This document shows, piece after piece, positions 16,438 through 24,606 of a DNA stretch of 32,555 nucleotides. The stretch covers positions 1 to 32,555 of the forward strand of contig JANJUM010000076.1 of assembly GCA_024710585.1 (NCBI GenBank). The letters run 5' to 3'. Below the pieces are notes generated by a model. It ran no database searches and was not told the DNA's origin. It saw nothing but the letters and a program-made list of their open reading frames with translations. Source of the DNA: Desulforhopalus sp. (GTDB taxonomy: Bacteria; Desulfobacterota; Desulfobulbia; Desulfobulbales; Desulfocapsaceae). Positions within the stretch are counted from its first letter, which is position 1, and the number at the start of each line of letters is the position of its first letter. The translations under genes and the position numbers were made by a program.

Positions 16438-17463
16438 TCAGCGCCCGCTGGCCTCGATGGCAATGGCTTTCGGGCAACCGCCTGAAAAGGGTCGCGGACC
16501 GGCAGGGCCGTCTCCCTCGCCGACGCCGAGGAGCTCGACGAGGCTTGTCGCCGCGCCGAGCTGGCGCGGCAGGCGCAGGCGGATTTCGTAGAGATGGCCG
16601 CCGGCGCAGAGCAGGTCGACGCGCGCCCTGGCCCCCTTGCCGACGAGGCCGCGAAGGATGTCGTAGAAGCGCTCCCGGTCGATGGTGCCACCGATGTTGG
16701 CGGCGATATAGGCACCCAGCGGCGAGTCGTTGACCAGCCTGACATAGTCCACGGCACGGCGGAAGTAGCCGTCGTCGTCGAGCTGCCGCTGGCAGGCGCC
16801 GTGCTTCTTCCACTGATAGTTGCCGAAGCTGTCTTCGAAGTGGAAGTTGGGCATAAAGGGGCGGATAGCGGCGAGGGTCTCGGCGCTCAGCGCGATGTCC
16901 TCGGCAGGACAGTGTCCATAGGAGGTGCCGCAGCGACTGCTGTTCGGCCACAGACCGTGCAGGGTGAGATGAGAGACCGCGAGACTGCCTTCGGCCATGG
17001 CCCGGCACTCCCTCTTCCTCTCCTGTCCGGGGACATGCTCACAGAAACCGGGCTGCCAGGTCAGGGCGAGGACGAAGCTGTCGTACTCCTCGGCGCGGCT
17101 GCAGTCTGCCTGGGAAGCGGCGGGCTCGCCGCGGCCAAGGCGGAGGTCGTCGATGACCCCGCAGCCGGCCGACACCCAGCGCTGCTCGTCGCCCAGGCGC
17201 ACCCGCACCCAGGAAATCCGCTCGCCGTCGTCGACCTCGACCACGGGGTAGCGCTCGCCGGAGCCGACCTTGACCATGCCGGGGTTGGTGGCCTTGCGAA
17301 AGCTGCGGTAGGCCTCGCAGGGACGCAATACGCGGAAGTCGCCGCCGGCACCCTGGCTGGCCGCGGACAGGGCCGCGGCGCCGAGCTGCAGAGAGAGGAG
17401 AACGACGACGAGGGCCCTCAGGGCAAGGCCCCGCATGCCCTCCTGCCGTTTGCCAGCGCTCAC
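16438..17463 (-). CDS. Secreted ribonuclease T2 with an N-terminal SH3-like domain
   Basis: A 341-residue protein with a signal sequence (ALRALVVVLLSLQLGAAALSAA). After it comes a small SH3-like segment with paired cysteines (about residues 43-106, FRVLRPCEAYRSF to RWVSAGCG). The RNase T2 domain follows, with conserved segment 1 LTLHGLWPN (His169) and segment 2 YQWKKHGAC (Lys220, His221). Cysteines are abundant, as expected outside the cytoplasm. The enzyme would cut single-stranded RNA in the periplasm or medium. The GTG at 17461-17463 overlaps the stop of the DinB-like gene (GTGA). An ATG at 17434-17436 is an alternative and would give a more usual signal-peptide N-terminus, but its AGGAGG sits only 2 bases away. 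Confidence 0.85.
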   Translation of the reverse strand: MSAGKRQEGMRGLALRALVVVLLSLQLGAAALSAASQGAGGDFRVLRPCEAYRSFRKATNPGMVKVGSGERYPVVEVDDGERISWVRVRLGDEQRWVSAGCGVIDDLRLGRGEPAASQADCSRAEEYDSFVLALTWQPGFCEHVPGQERKRECRAMAEGSLAVSHLTLHGLWPNSSRCGTSYGHCPAEDIALSAETLAAIRPFMPNFHFEDSFGNYQWKKHGACQRQLDDDGYFRRAVDYVRLVNDSPLGAYIAANIGGTIDRERFYDILRGLVGKGARARVDLLCAGGHLYEIRLRLPRQLGAATSLVELLGVGEGDGPAGPRPFSGGCPKAIAIEASGR

Positions 17464-17960
17464 CGCCCCGGCCCGCCCTTCCTCGCCGCCTCGTCGAACA
17501 GCCGGAGATTGCGGTCGATGAGCTCGCGGTGGAAGGCGACATGGCGGATGAAGTGGTCCAGTCCCTCATGCAGGGTGAAGCCGCTGCCATCCGGGAAGAG
17601 GTAGCGGTAGCGGCCCCAGTCGTCGGCGGCGATGCGGCGCAGGTGGTCGGCCATAAGCGTGCGTACCGCCTTGATGGCCCCGACCGCCAGGGCTAAATCG
17701 CCGTGCTGATAGTCGAGGCGCGCGGTCCACAGGCTATCGAAGGAGAGCACCGTCGTCCCGGGGGAGACGATGCCCCAGCGGTAGCGGTGGAAGTTGGCAA
17801 TATCGAAATCGGCACAATGCATGACCTGCTCGACGATGGACCAGGCGTCGGCGAAGGGCCGATAGAGCACGACCTCTTCGGGGAGAAGGAGGGTATCGTC
17901 AAAGGCCGCGCCCAAAGCGACGAACTCTTCGATACGCGAGAGATTGTCAGCGGCAGTCAT
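17460..17960 (-). CDS. DinB/YfiT-like four-helix protein
   Basis: A 166-residue soluble protein with the metal-binding histidine pattern of the DinB/YfiT superfamily: His48 in WSIVEQVMHCADFDIAN, and His140 and His144 in the HVAFH stretch (FIRHVAFHRELIDRN) close to the C-terminus. Members are metal-dependent, some acting in thiol transfer or stress responses, but most have no known substrate. The ATG at 17960 is the first that begins with a family-like helix; the open frame upstream translates to unlikely sequence. The stop overlaps the RNase T2 start, and 43 bases separate it from the acetyltransferase gene, so it probably lies in one operon with both. Confidence 0.72.
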   Translation of the reverse strand: MTAADNLSRIEEFVALGAAFDDTLLLPEEVVLYRPFADAWSIVEQVMHCADFDIANFHRYRWGIVSPGTTVLSFDSLWTARLDYQHGDLALAVGAIKAVRTLMADHLRRIAADDWGRYRYLFPDGSGFTLHEGLDHFIRHVAFHRELIDRNLRLFDEAARKGGPGR

Positions 17961-18003
17961 CTGGCACCGTCTGGGATGGAGTGTAGGCTCGCGGCCGGGG
18001 CGT

Positions 18004-18531
18004 TCAATCGCCCGTCGCCGCAAAGCCGGGATGGAAGGCGACCTCGCCCTGCGGCATGGGCCCGGCGAAGGACAACGCGAAGAACACCTGCGGGGGAACC
18101 CCGGGGAGGCAGAGCCCCGCGACGTTGACGAAGCCGAAGCGCCGATAGTACTCGGGATGTCCAACCAGGCAGCAGCCCTTGCCACCCATGGCCTCGAGGC
18201 GCCGCAGGGACTCGCGCAGCAGTGCCGCACCGATGCCCTGGCGTTGCAGGGGCGGAGCCACCGAGAGCGGCCCCAGGCCATACCAGCCGGTTGTACCGTC
18301 GGAGACTGTCAACGGCGAAAGGGCGATATGGCCGACGACGACCCCGCCCCTCTCGGCCACCAGGGAGAGGGTCAGCGCCCCGGCGCGGCGCAGCGCCTCG
18401 ATAATATGGTGCTCGGTATGGCTGCTGATGGCCAGGTCCCTGAAGGCCTCGACGGTCAGCCGGGCGATGGCCGGGATGTCGGCGGCGGTTTCTTCGCGCA
18501 GGAGGAGGGGTGCTGATGATTCGCTGTGCAT
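18004..18531 (-). CDS. GNAT family N-acetyltransferase, YhbS-like
   Basis: A 175-residue acetyltransferase. The acetyl-CoA binding motif is GLGPLSVAPPLQRQGIGAALLRESLRRL (about residues 83-110), with Q-R-Q-G-I-G as the R/Q-x-x-G-x-G/A loop. The later GHPEYYRRFGF block is characteristic of the YhbS subgroup. Its substrate is unknown. The ATG at 18529-18531 is supported by AAGGA about 7 bases upstream; an earlier in-frame start at 18567 lacks such a site. It sits between rsgA (67 bases) and the DinB-like gene. Confidence 0.85.
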   Translation of the reverse strand: MHSESSAPLLLREETAADIPAIARLTVEAFRDLAISSHTEHHIIEALRRAGALTLSLVAERGGVVVGHIALSPLTVSDGTTGWYGLGPLSVAPPLQRQGIGAALLRESLRRLEAMGGKGCCLVGHPEYYRRFGFVNVAGLCLPGVPPQVFFALSFAGPMPQGEVAFHPGFAATGD

Positions 18532-18598
18532 AATGTCTTTCCTTTGCCTCTTGTGACCGTCTTCCACGTATGAACCGTAAAGGCGGCGGGCCTTGCCC

Positions 18599-19663
18599 TT
18601 AACGCCGCAGGTTCTTCTTGACTGTCTTGATCATTTTACCGAAGTCGCGGTCCTTGCGGCGCCTCTCGGCATGGGTCATGTGAAAGAACTCCGCTTCGCC
18701 GCGGAGCTTCTGGTAATTCTCCCACTGTTCGCGGCTCAGCTCGCCCGACTCCAGCGCCAGGGCGATGGCGCAGCCCGGTTCGCCGTTATGGCCGCAGTCG
18801 CGGTAACGGCAGGCGGCGGCCAGCCGCCCGATATCGGCGAAGCCGGCTTCGATGCTTTCTTCCGCGGCGACAATGCCGAACTCGCGCATGCCGGGATTGT
18901 CGATGACCATGGCGCCGCTGTCGAGCATGACCAACTCGCGGCGCACCGTGGTATGCCGCCCCTCCCCGCTGGCGCTGACCGCGGCCGTGTCGAGCCGGGC
19001 CCGGCCGAGGAGACGGTTGACGAGGGTGCTCTTGCCGACCCCCGAGGAGCCGACGAAGCAATAGGTTTGCCCCGCCAGCAGGGACGATTCCAGCCTGGCG
19101 ATGCCCTCGCCGGTGACGCTGCTCACGGTCAGCGGCGGCACGGCCAGGCCCAGGCGGTCGAGCTCGGCGAGCTGTTCGGCGAGGGTCTCCGCCGACACCA
19201 GGTCGGTCTTGGTCAGCACCACCCGCGCCTCCGCCCCGCCGTCGGCGACCATGACCACATAGCGCTGCAACCGCTTGGGGTTGAAGTCGTAGTGGCAGGA
19301 CTGGACGATGAAGACGCAGTCGATGTTGGCGGCGATGAGCTGCTCCTCCCCCGTCACGCCGACCGCCCTGCGCCGCAAGGCGGTTTTGCGCTGCAGCAGT
19401 CCCTGCACCATGGCGAAATCGTCCCCCGGCTGCCGCTCGACAGAGACCCAGTCGCCGACACAGGGCATGTCGCGGCCCTCGCTCTGGTAGAGATAGCTCC
19501 CGGAGAGCTTGGCGCGATAGGTTCCCGAGTCATCGATCATCAACAGCTGCTGACGATCCACCGCCGCCACCCTGGCGAAGGTTTGCAAAGAGTGCTGAGC
19601 GGCTCGCTGCGTAAACCAGCGGCTCCAGCCAAGCGGTTCCAGTCCGGAATAATTGCGTGTCAT
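18599..19663 (-). CDS. rsgA: Ribosome small subunit-dependent GTPase RsgA
   Basis: A 354-residue circularly permuted GTPase that checks maturation of the 30S subunit. It has an N-terminal OB-fold (about residues 28-100). The GTPase motifs follow in permuted order: G4 TKTD at 151-154, G1 GSSGVGKST at 205-213, a switch segment EGRHTTVRRE near 234-243 and G3 DNPGM at 255-259. The C-terminal zinc site is Cys285, Cys290, His292 and Cys298 (CRYRDCGHNGEPGC). The ATG at 19663 has no clear ribosome binding site, but the N-terminus LEPLGWSRWF is typical of the family. It is the first gene of the minus-strand group ending with RNase T2. Confidence 0.93.
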   Translation of the reverse strand: MTRNYSGLEPLGWSRWFTQRAAQHSLQTFARVAAVDRQQLLMIDDSGTYRAKLSGSYLYQSEGRDMPCVGDWVSVERQPGDDFAMVQGLLQRKTALRRRAVGVTGEEQLIAANIDCVFIVQSCHYDFNPKRLQRYVVMVADGGAEARVVLTKTDLVSAETLAEQLAELDRLGLAVPPLTVSSVTGEGIARLESSLLAGQTYCFVGSSGVGKSTLVNRLLGRARLDTAAVSASGEGRHTTVRRELVMLDSGAMVIDNPGMREFGIVAAEESIEAGFADIGRLAAACRYRDCGHNGEPGCAIALALESGELSREQWENYQKLRGEAEFFHMTHAERRRKDRDFGKMIKTVKKNLRR

Positions 19664-20059
19664 TGTTGTGAATGATGTTGAGGTGATGCCTTTGATCCGC
19701 CCCGGTCACCGAGGCGGAGACGATCCTAACGCATTTTCTGAAAATTGCCTATGAAAATCCGGTGAGTTCAAGGCCTTCGAGAGCAAAGGCTCATCCTCCC
19801 GCGTCGCAAAATCCAGCGCTGCGCCAACAGGCAAGGTCCCTTCCATGCCGATTTGCAGCGGCCGCCGCGACCCTGCCCCCACCATCTTCCCCGCCAGCTT
19901 TTACCAAAACAACATTTTCATAGACTTTGCCAACAAAATGGCCATTTCCAGGTTTACGGCAGGACCGCGATTCGCTACATTCGATATGCCCGACCGAGAG
20001 TTGACCCGCGGACGGCCAAATGACTTCCCCGACAACACCACCTGCAAGGAACGAGACCA
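19664..20059. other. Divergent intergenic region, 396 bp, with a palindrome and a weak promoter
   Basis: The region lies between rsgA (minus) and the DTGGY membrane protein (plus). A perfect palindrome ATTTTC-T-GAAAAT stands at 19733-19745, and a CCGCC/GGCGG hairpin lies just before it near 19697-19717. TTTACG (19953-19958) and TACATT (19976-19981), 17 bases apart, form a weak candidate promoter for the plus-strand gene. No small gene or structured RNA is supported. Confidence 0.35.
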
Positions 20060-21442
20060 ATGGCTTGGGCACTGGCCGTGGCGTTCGGCACCCTCACCCT
20101 GCTCTTCCCCGCGCTCTGGAACGGTTTTGCCCTGGTATTCTTCGATACCGGAGGCTACATCGATCGGGTCGTCGAGATGTCCCTCTATCCGGGGCGGTCG
20201 GTCTTCTACGGTTTCTTCCTCTGGCTCGCTTCCCTCGGCTGGTGGTCTTTCTGGGGGCCGATCGCCTGCAAATCGATCCTCTGCCTGTGGGTCATCCACC
20301 TCATCCTGCGCTGCCATGATCTGCCATCCGGGCCGATGAGCACCGCCCTCGCCTGCGCCGGGCTCAGCCTGGCCACCGGCATCTCCTGGTACACCAGCCA
20401 GCTGATGCCGGACATCCTGGTGGCGGTGGCGGTACTGGCCTTGTGGCTGCTCTTCTCCTCGTGGACCCTTTTAGGCCGCTGGGAGCGCTGCGGGCTGATG
20501 GCCACAACCCTGCTCGCCCTGGTCTCCCATAATTCCTGCCTGGCCCTGGCCATCGGGTTGCTGCTGGTCATGGCGCTGCTCAAAATCGTCATGCTCCGGC
20601 TCAACCGTAACGTATCCCTGCGGCTGTGGTCGCCAGCCGCGGTCGTGGCTGCCGGGCTGCTCCTCATCCCGGCGGGCAACTGGGCGGTTTCCGGAAAGCT
20701 CACCTACTCCTCGGGCGGTGAGGCCTTCCTGTTCGCTCGACTGGTGCAGGCCGGCATCGCCCAGCAATGGCTGGCCGAAAACTGTCCAGTGGCCAATGTC
20801 AAGCTCTGTGCCATGAAGGAGAAAATCCCCAAGACCTCCGATGAATTCCTCTGGTCCCGCACTTCCCCGTTTCAGGCCCTGGGCGACTGGACCGGGAGGG
20901 AAGCCAGAAAGGAATTGGGGTTTCTTGTCGAGGAGACGGTCAAAGAATATCCCGGCTGGGTGCTATGGAGTTCGCTGGAGGCGACAGTCGACCAGTTCCT
21001 GATGCTCGAAACCGGCGATGGTCTTGACAACTATCAGGATTACACACGCAAGGTCTTCAGCAGACTGTCGCCACAGATAGCGGAGGACTTCAACGCCGCC
21101 GACCAGCAGCGACGGGGGATAACGCAAAGGCTTTTTGACAGGCTCAATCGGGTGCATCTGCCCATTGCCTATGGCTCCCTTCTCGGCCTTGTCCTGGTGG
21201 CGGTGGCCGGAATTCGGCACAGAAGGTATGAGATGGCGGCGCTGGCCGGCTACGTGCTGGTCGCCCTGTGGGGCAACGCCTTTATCTGCGGGGCGCTGTC
21301 CAGCCCCTTCGACCGCTACCAGAGCCGATTGGTGTGGCTGGCGACGCTGGTGGTGGGCATGGCCGTGGCCGCCTGGTGGCCGCGCCGCCGGCGCGACGGG
21401 GCCACTCCGCTGCTCACGCCATACTCCGCTGCCCAGAGCTGA
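20060..21442 (+). CDS. Polytopic membrane protein with DTGGY motif (copy 1)
   Basis: A 460-residue integral membrane protein with about ten hydrophobic segments. I recognise no named family. After the first helix a periplasmic-side motif FFDTGGYIDRV occurs (about residues 27-37), then PGRSVFYGFFLW, RCHDLPSGP, TGISWYTSQLMPD and a larger soluble loop (about 225-350) with WLAENCPVANVKLC. The C-terminal part has SSPFDRYQSRLVW. An acidic residue in the first loop and a long soluble loop recall GT-C glycosyltransferases, but no firm motif proves this. AAGGA lies 9 bases before the ATG. A second, clearly homologous gene begins at 31599, so this genome carries paralogues about 10 kb apart. Confidence 0.7.
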   Translation: MAWALAVAFGTLTLLFPALWNGFALVFFDTGGYIDRVVEMSLYPGRSVFYGFFLWLASLGWWSFWGPIACKSILCLWVIHLILRCHDLPSGPMSTALACAGLSLATGISWYTSQLMPDILVAVAVLALWLLFSSWTLLGRWERCGLMATTLLALVSHNSCLALAIGLLLVMALLKIVMLRLNRNVSLRLWSPAAVVAAGLLLIPAGNWAVSGKLTYSSGGEAFLFARLVQAGIAQQWLAENCPVANVKLCAMKEKIPKTSDEFLWSRTSPFQALGDWTGREARKELGFLVEETVKEYPGWVLWSSLEATVDQFLMLETGDGLDNYQDYTRKVFSRLSPQIAEDFNAADQQRRGITQRLFDRLNRVHLPIAYGSLLGLVLVAVAGIRHRRYEMAALAGYVLVALWGNAFICGALSSPFDRYQSRLVWLATLVVGMAVAAWWPRRRRDGATPLLTPYSAAQS

Positions 21443-21515
21443 CGCGCTTTTTCGGAGAGGCCCACCGCCAATCATGGTCTCTAAAGTGACATGCTCCCGC
21501 ACCCCATAGCGGTGA

Positions 21516-21881
21516 TCACCGCCACCTTACCGCTCGCTCCTCTTCCTGCGCAGAAACAGGCATGCCGATTTCTGGCAAGGCAGCCCGATCGACAAAGGCG
21601 TACCAGGTCCTGGGAACGCTGAAAAGCCTCAATCCCAGCACCATGGAGGGCCCACTGCCTCGCTCCCATCGAGGAAGAGCTCTCACCTCATACACCTGGC
21701 CCTGCGCGGTGATGGTGAGATCAAGCGCCCTTCCTCGGCGGGCGAACCCCGCCGGAATGTCACTGACCAGCAATCCGGTGTAGGACACATTGCCGATCGA
21801 TCCCTGAAAAATTCGCTCCCCATCGGAAATTTTCACCGCCGTATTGGCGATGGGCGTTCTTGCTCGATGTCGTTTGTTCAC
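21516..21881 (-). CDS. PilZ domain protein, probable cyclic-di-GMP binder
   Basis: A 121-residue single-domain protein. The two cyclic-di-GMP contact motifs of PilZ are present: R-x-x-x-R at residues 4-8 (RHRAR) and N-x-S-x-x-G in GNVSYTGLLVSD near residue 31. The following beta-strands (ALDLTITAQ, MVLGLRLFSVP) fit the barrel. It would sense cyclic-di-GMP and pass the signal to a partner protein, which cannot be identified here. The start is GTG at 21879-21881, backed by a strong GGAGGAGG site 7-8 bases upstream. Two adjacent inverted repeats lie just above it. It converges on the DTGGY membrane protein gene. Confidence 0.8.
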   Translation of the reverse strand: MNKRHRARTPIANTAVKISDGERIFQGSIGNVSYTGLLVSDIPAGFARRGRALDLTITAQGQVYEVRALPRWERGSGPSMVLGLRLFSVPRTWYAFVDRAALPEIGMPVSAQEEERAVRWR

Positions 21882-21907
21882 GGATCATCCTCCTCCGAAC
21901 TGGTTAC

Positions 21908-21938
21908 ATTCAACGTGAATACGAGTGCAGGAACTCGT
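21908..21938 (-). promoter_or_regulatory. Two adjoining inverted repeats upstream of the PilZ gene
   Basis: ATTCA-ACG-TGAAT (21908-21920) and ACGAGT-GCAGGA-ACTCGT (21921-21938) are perfect inverted repeats that abut each other. They lie 27-57 bases upstream of the PilZ start codon. Such placement fits operator sites or a structured leader. No consensus of a known regulator was recognised. Confidence 0.35.
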
Positions 21939-22137
21939 GACAAGACTCCTGGCCTCATCTCACGTAGAGCCGTTGTGGCGTACACTGATGTGTTCCGACC
22001 TTCTTGGCGTAACTGTGCCGGATTTATATTATGGAAAGATGAGATTTGGTGCAGGGAACCAGCATATCCACAAACAATTCTAGCAAAGCGGAAACGGGAA
22101 CGTCAAGGAAGTGGCCCCTGCAGCCGCGACCGCAAAA

Positions 22138-22757
22138 CTACTGCCTGGCAACCGGGAAATTGCCGAGGTCGGGCAGCGGCTGCCGGCCATCCCGGCTCTT
22201 GGCGGTACGGATCTCCCCCAAGGTGGGGAAGAGGGCCTTGACGGACTCCAGGAAGAGTTTTTCACGATGCGCGGCGGGGTTCTCGCTGGAGCCGTGAAAC
22301 CTCGCGAGAAAGCGCGACGCCTCCCCCTCGGCGCTAATGATTTTCCCGCGTTTTCAGGCTAGCCCTTCCTGGACCATCTTGCCGGCGGCTGACCGCGCCT
22401 CGGGACGATGCGGTTGCGGTAGCCCTGTGTCTGATTGAGCACTTTCTTCCTGGTGACCTCGGCGTTGATGACCCGGTCTAAGGCATCCAGGACCTTGCTC
22501 GGGGGCATGATGGCAAAGATCCGCTTGAGAATACGGTAAGACCTGGCGGCAAGAAGCATTTCCGGGACGCCGTAACCCGACCCACGCGGTAGCCATTTAG
22601 AGTGGGCATGGGGAGAACAACCTCTGCCAGAACCTCTAACTAAAAACTCATATTTCCGTTGCATCTCCTCCCGGTTTGCGCTGGCCGCACCCTGCCAGAA
22701 GCCATCCCCGGTTTCACCACCCCCACCCGCAAACGCCGGCGTGCCGGAGGCTCCCAC
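22138..22757 (-). pseudogene. Probable decayed gene of unknown identity
   Basis: An open frame from 22757 to 22359 (132 codons, GTG start, no ribosome binding site) ends with a stretch that looks like real protein, YRILKRIFAIMPPSKVLDAL and VTRKKVLNQTQGYRNRIVP. A second open minus-strand frame from about 22368 to the TAG at 22138 reads ENPAAHREKLFLESVKALFPTLGEIRTAKSRDGR, again protein-like but without a start and preceded by a stop. The two could be parts of one gene broken by frameshift and stop. I recognise neither. The first 60 residues of the longer frame look like translated non-coding DNA. The alternative is that the whole stretch is intergenic and the frames are chance. Confidence 0.3.
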
Positions 22758-22964
22758 TGCTGGCCGTCATCTGCGGCAAGAGCGTCTTCTCTGCATAGGC
22801 GATTGAAACGGCAGAGGGCCAGAGGAGGCTGGCCATGATGATCTTCTAAGCGAAATTTAACCGGCTCCTGACGCGTTTTACGTACCTTCTTGGCAACTTG
22901 TCATGCGTTCCTGAATGCAGGATCGTACTTGCTGCACAACAACCTCATGTGAAAGGAGAAAATC

Positions 22965-24473
22965 ATGGTGCGTAAACTTACCGTGCTGGCTCTTGCCACC
23001 GGCACGTGTTGCCTCTCGGCAGGCGCCGCCCTGGCGGCCGACGACCTGCTCTTTACCCTCAACGATCCGATGGCAGCATTTCTCGAGACCCGCGCCTACG
23101 CGAAAAAGATGGGCGCCACGGCCGAGTTCAACAAGATGGAGGGGGTGGCCTACGACAAGAAAAACAACAAGATCTACATCGCCATGAGTTCCATCGAGAA
23201 GTCGATGAGCGACGGTCAGGGCGATATCAAGATTGCCGAGAACCCCTGCGGTATCGTCTACGAAGCAAAGCTCGACGCAAGCTTCAACATCACCAACCTC
23301 AAACCGGTGGTGATCGGCGGCCCCTATGACAAGGGCGCCAAATCGAGCGTGGTCTCGGGCTTCAAGGATCGCTGCGACGTCAACAACATCGCCAACCCCG
23401 ACGGCCTCTTTGCCGACCAGCACGGCAATCTGTGGATCTCCGAGGATACCAGCAACCACACCAACAACGCCCTGTGGCGCTGGGACGGCAAGAAGCTGGA
23501 GCGCTTTGCCACCGTCCCCACCGGAGCCGAGATCACCGGCATCATCGTCACCCCGAACGACGATGTCATGTTCAACGTCCAGCACCCCACCGCGATGAGC
23601 AAGTTCCCCTATAACCGCGGCACCGTGGGCATCGTCAACGGCTTCAAGACCAACGACAAGTTCAGCGAGGTCGGGGTGCCGAAGGGCGATGACATCTACG
23701 ACACCAAAGTCGCCAAAGGCTCCTACCAGATTCTCGCCAGGGTCGGTGAACCCATCCCCAACGATCTCTATGGCCAGCGCTTCGGCCAGGTCAACCGTAC
23801 CGACGGAACCCTGATGGAGATGTGCAACCATCCCGACGGCAACATGTTCCTGCCGATCACCGCCAAGGGCGACGAGGCCTATCTCTACACCAACTACGAA
23901 TGCCGCCCCGGCAATGTCGGCAAGATCTACATGAAGCGCAACGGCGAGAAGTGGGATGTCCTCGACGGCGAGAATGTCAGCTTCGCCTCGGTCAAAGGCA
24001 CCTGGAACAACTGCAACGCCAGCGTCACCCCCTGGAATACCGGCCTGTCCAGCGAAGAGTACGAGCCGGTGTCGGCCAAATCCGGATGGCAGAAAAACGT
24101 CGCCCAGATGAGCGACTACCTCGGTAAGCAGGCCAGCCCCTACGATTACGGCTACCCGATCGAGCTGATCCCCGACCCCAAGGGCGAGTCCGCCAAGACC
24201 CTGGTGGTCAAGCACTATGCCATGGGCCGGCTCAGCTATGAGATGAGCGTGGTAATGAACGACAAGAAGACCGTTTACAGCGGCGATGACGGTAGCGATG
24301 TGATCCTCGCCAAATTCGTTGCCGACAAGGAGGGCGACCTCAGTGCCGGGACGCTCTACGCCGGAAAAATCGCGCAAAAGGCCGACGCCAGCCTCGATAT
24401 CACCTGGATCGAACTCGGCCGCAGCAACAACGGCGACATCTACGAGGCCGTCAAGGCGGTGGCGCTGAAGTAA
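22965..24473 (+). CDS. Secreted PhoX-family protein (DUF839) with circularly permuted motif order
   Basis: A 502-residue exported protein with a Sec signal peptide (cleavage likely after ALA, residue 24). It has the blocks of PhoX alkaline phosphatases, calcium- and iron-dependent beta-propellers: MEGVAYDKKNNKIYIAMS (58-75), NPDGLFADQHGNLWISED (144-161), ITGIIVTPNDDVMFNVQHPT (190-209), LYTNYEC (307-313), WNNCNASVTPWNTGLSSEE (347-365), YDYGYPIEL (393-401) and MGRLSYEMSVV...VYSGDD (420-442). In standard PhoX the TPWGT, GRFSHE and VYLTDD blocks come first and the PDGL and VNIQHPG blocks last; here the halves are swapped. Most PhoX proteins use Tat, while this one shows no twin arginine. A strong AAAGGAG site precedes the ATG. 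It stands alone between a low-information region and a terminator. The phosphatase reaction is inferred from the family. Confidence 0.82.
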   Translation: MVRKLTVLALATGTCCLSAGAALAADDLLFTLNDPMAAFLETRAYAKKMGATAEFNKMEGVAYDKKNNKIYIAMSSIEKSMSDGQGDIKIAENPCGIVYEAKLDASFNITNLKPVVIGGPYDKGAKSSVVSGFKDRCDVNNIANPDGLFADQHGNLWISEDTSNHTNNALWRWDGKKLERFATVPTGAEITGIIVTPNDDVMFNVQHPTAMSKFPYNRGTVGIVNGFKTNDKFSEVGVPKGDDIYDTKVAKGSYQILARVGEPIPNDLYGQRFGQVNRTDGTLMEMCNHPDGNMFLPITAKGDEAYLYTNYECRPGNVGKIYMKRNGEKWDVLDGENVSFASVKGTWNNCNASVTPWNTGLSSEEYEPVSAKSGWQKNVAQMSDYLGKQASPYDYGYPIELIPDPKGESAKTLVVKHYAMGRLSYEMSVVMNDKKTVYSGDDGSDVILAKFVADKEGDLSAGTLYAGKIAQKADASLDITWIELGRSNNGDIYEAVKAVALK

Positions 24474-24498
24474 GCACAACCACCGTTTACGGCTGAGG

Positions 24499-24536
24499 GA
24501 AAGGCCCGGGCATCTCCCCCCGGGCCTTTCTTTTTT
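24499..24536 (+). terminator. Rho-independent terminator after the PhoX-family gene
   Basis: GAAAGGCCCGGG (24499-24510) and CCCGGGCCTTTC (24519-24530) form a perfect 12-bp stem with an 8-base loop, followed by six T (24531-24536). It begins 25 bases after the PhoX stop codon. The stem is preceded on the other strand by A-rich sequence too short to serve the converging cytochrome operon equally well, so its main direction is plus. Confidence 0.92.
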
Positions 24537-24606
24537 CATTCAACACCGGGGAAAGGCGTTTCGACCCGACCGCCCCCGGGCAAGCAGCGGCGCCTGCCCC
24601 TCATGC

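Noticed and set aside
22895-22920. Possible pho box (TTGTCAT) before the PhoX-family gene
   Set aside because: Only one half-site resembles CTGTCAT; the second repeat at the expected 11-base period does not match.
22890-22940. Possible sigma54 promoter before the PhoX-family gene
   Set aside because: GG and GC pairs occur but with 9 or 11 bases between them instead of the required 10.
22878-24539. A 553-codon open frame antisense to the PhoX-family gene
   Set aside because: The frame is a by-product of high GC and codon bias; its translation is a low-complexity mix of Val, Gly, Ala, Asp and His, while the plus-strand frame carries the family motifs, a signal peptide and a ribosome binding site.
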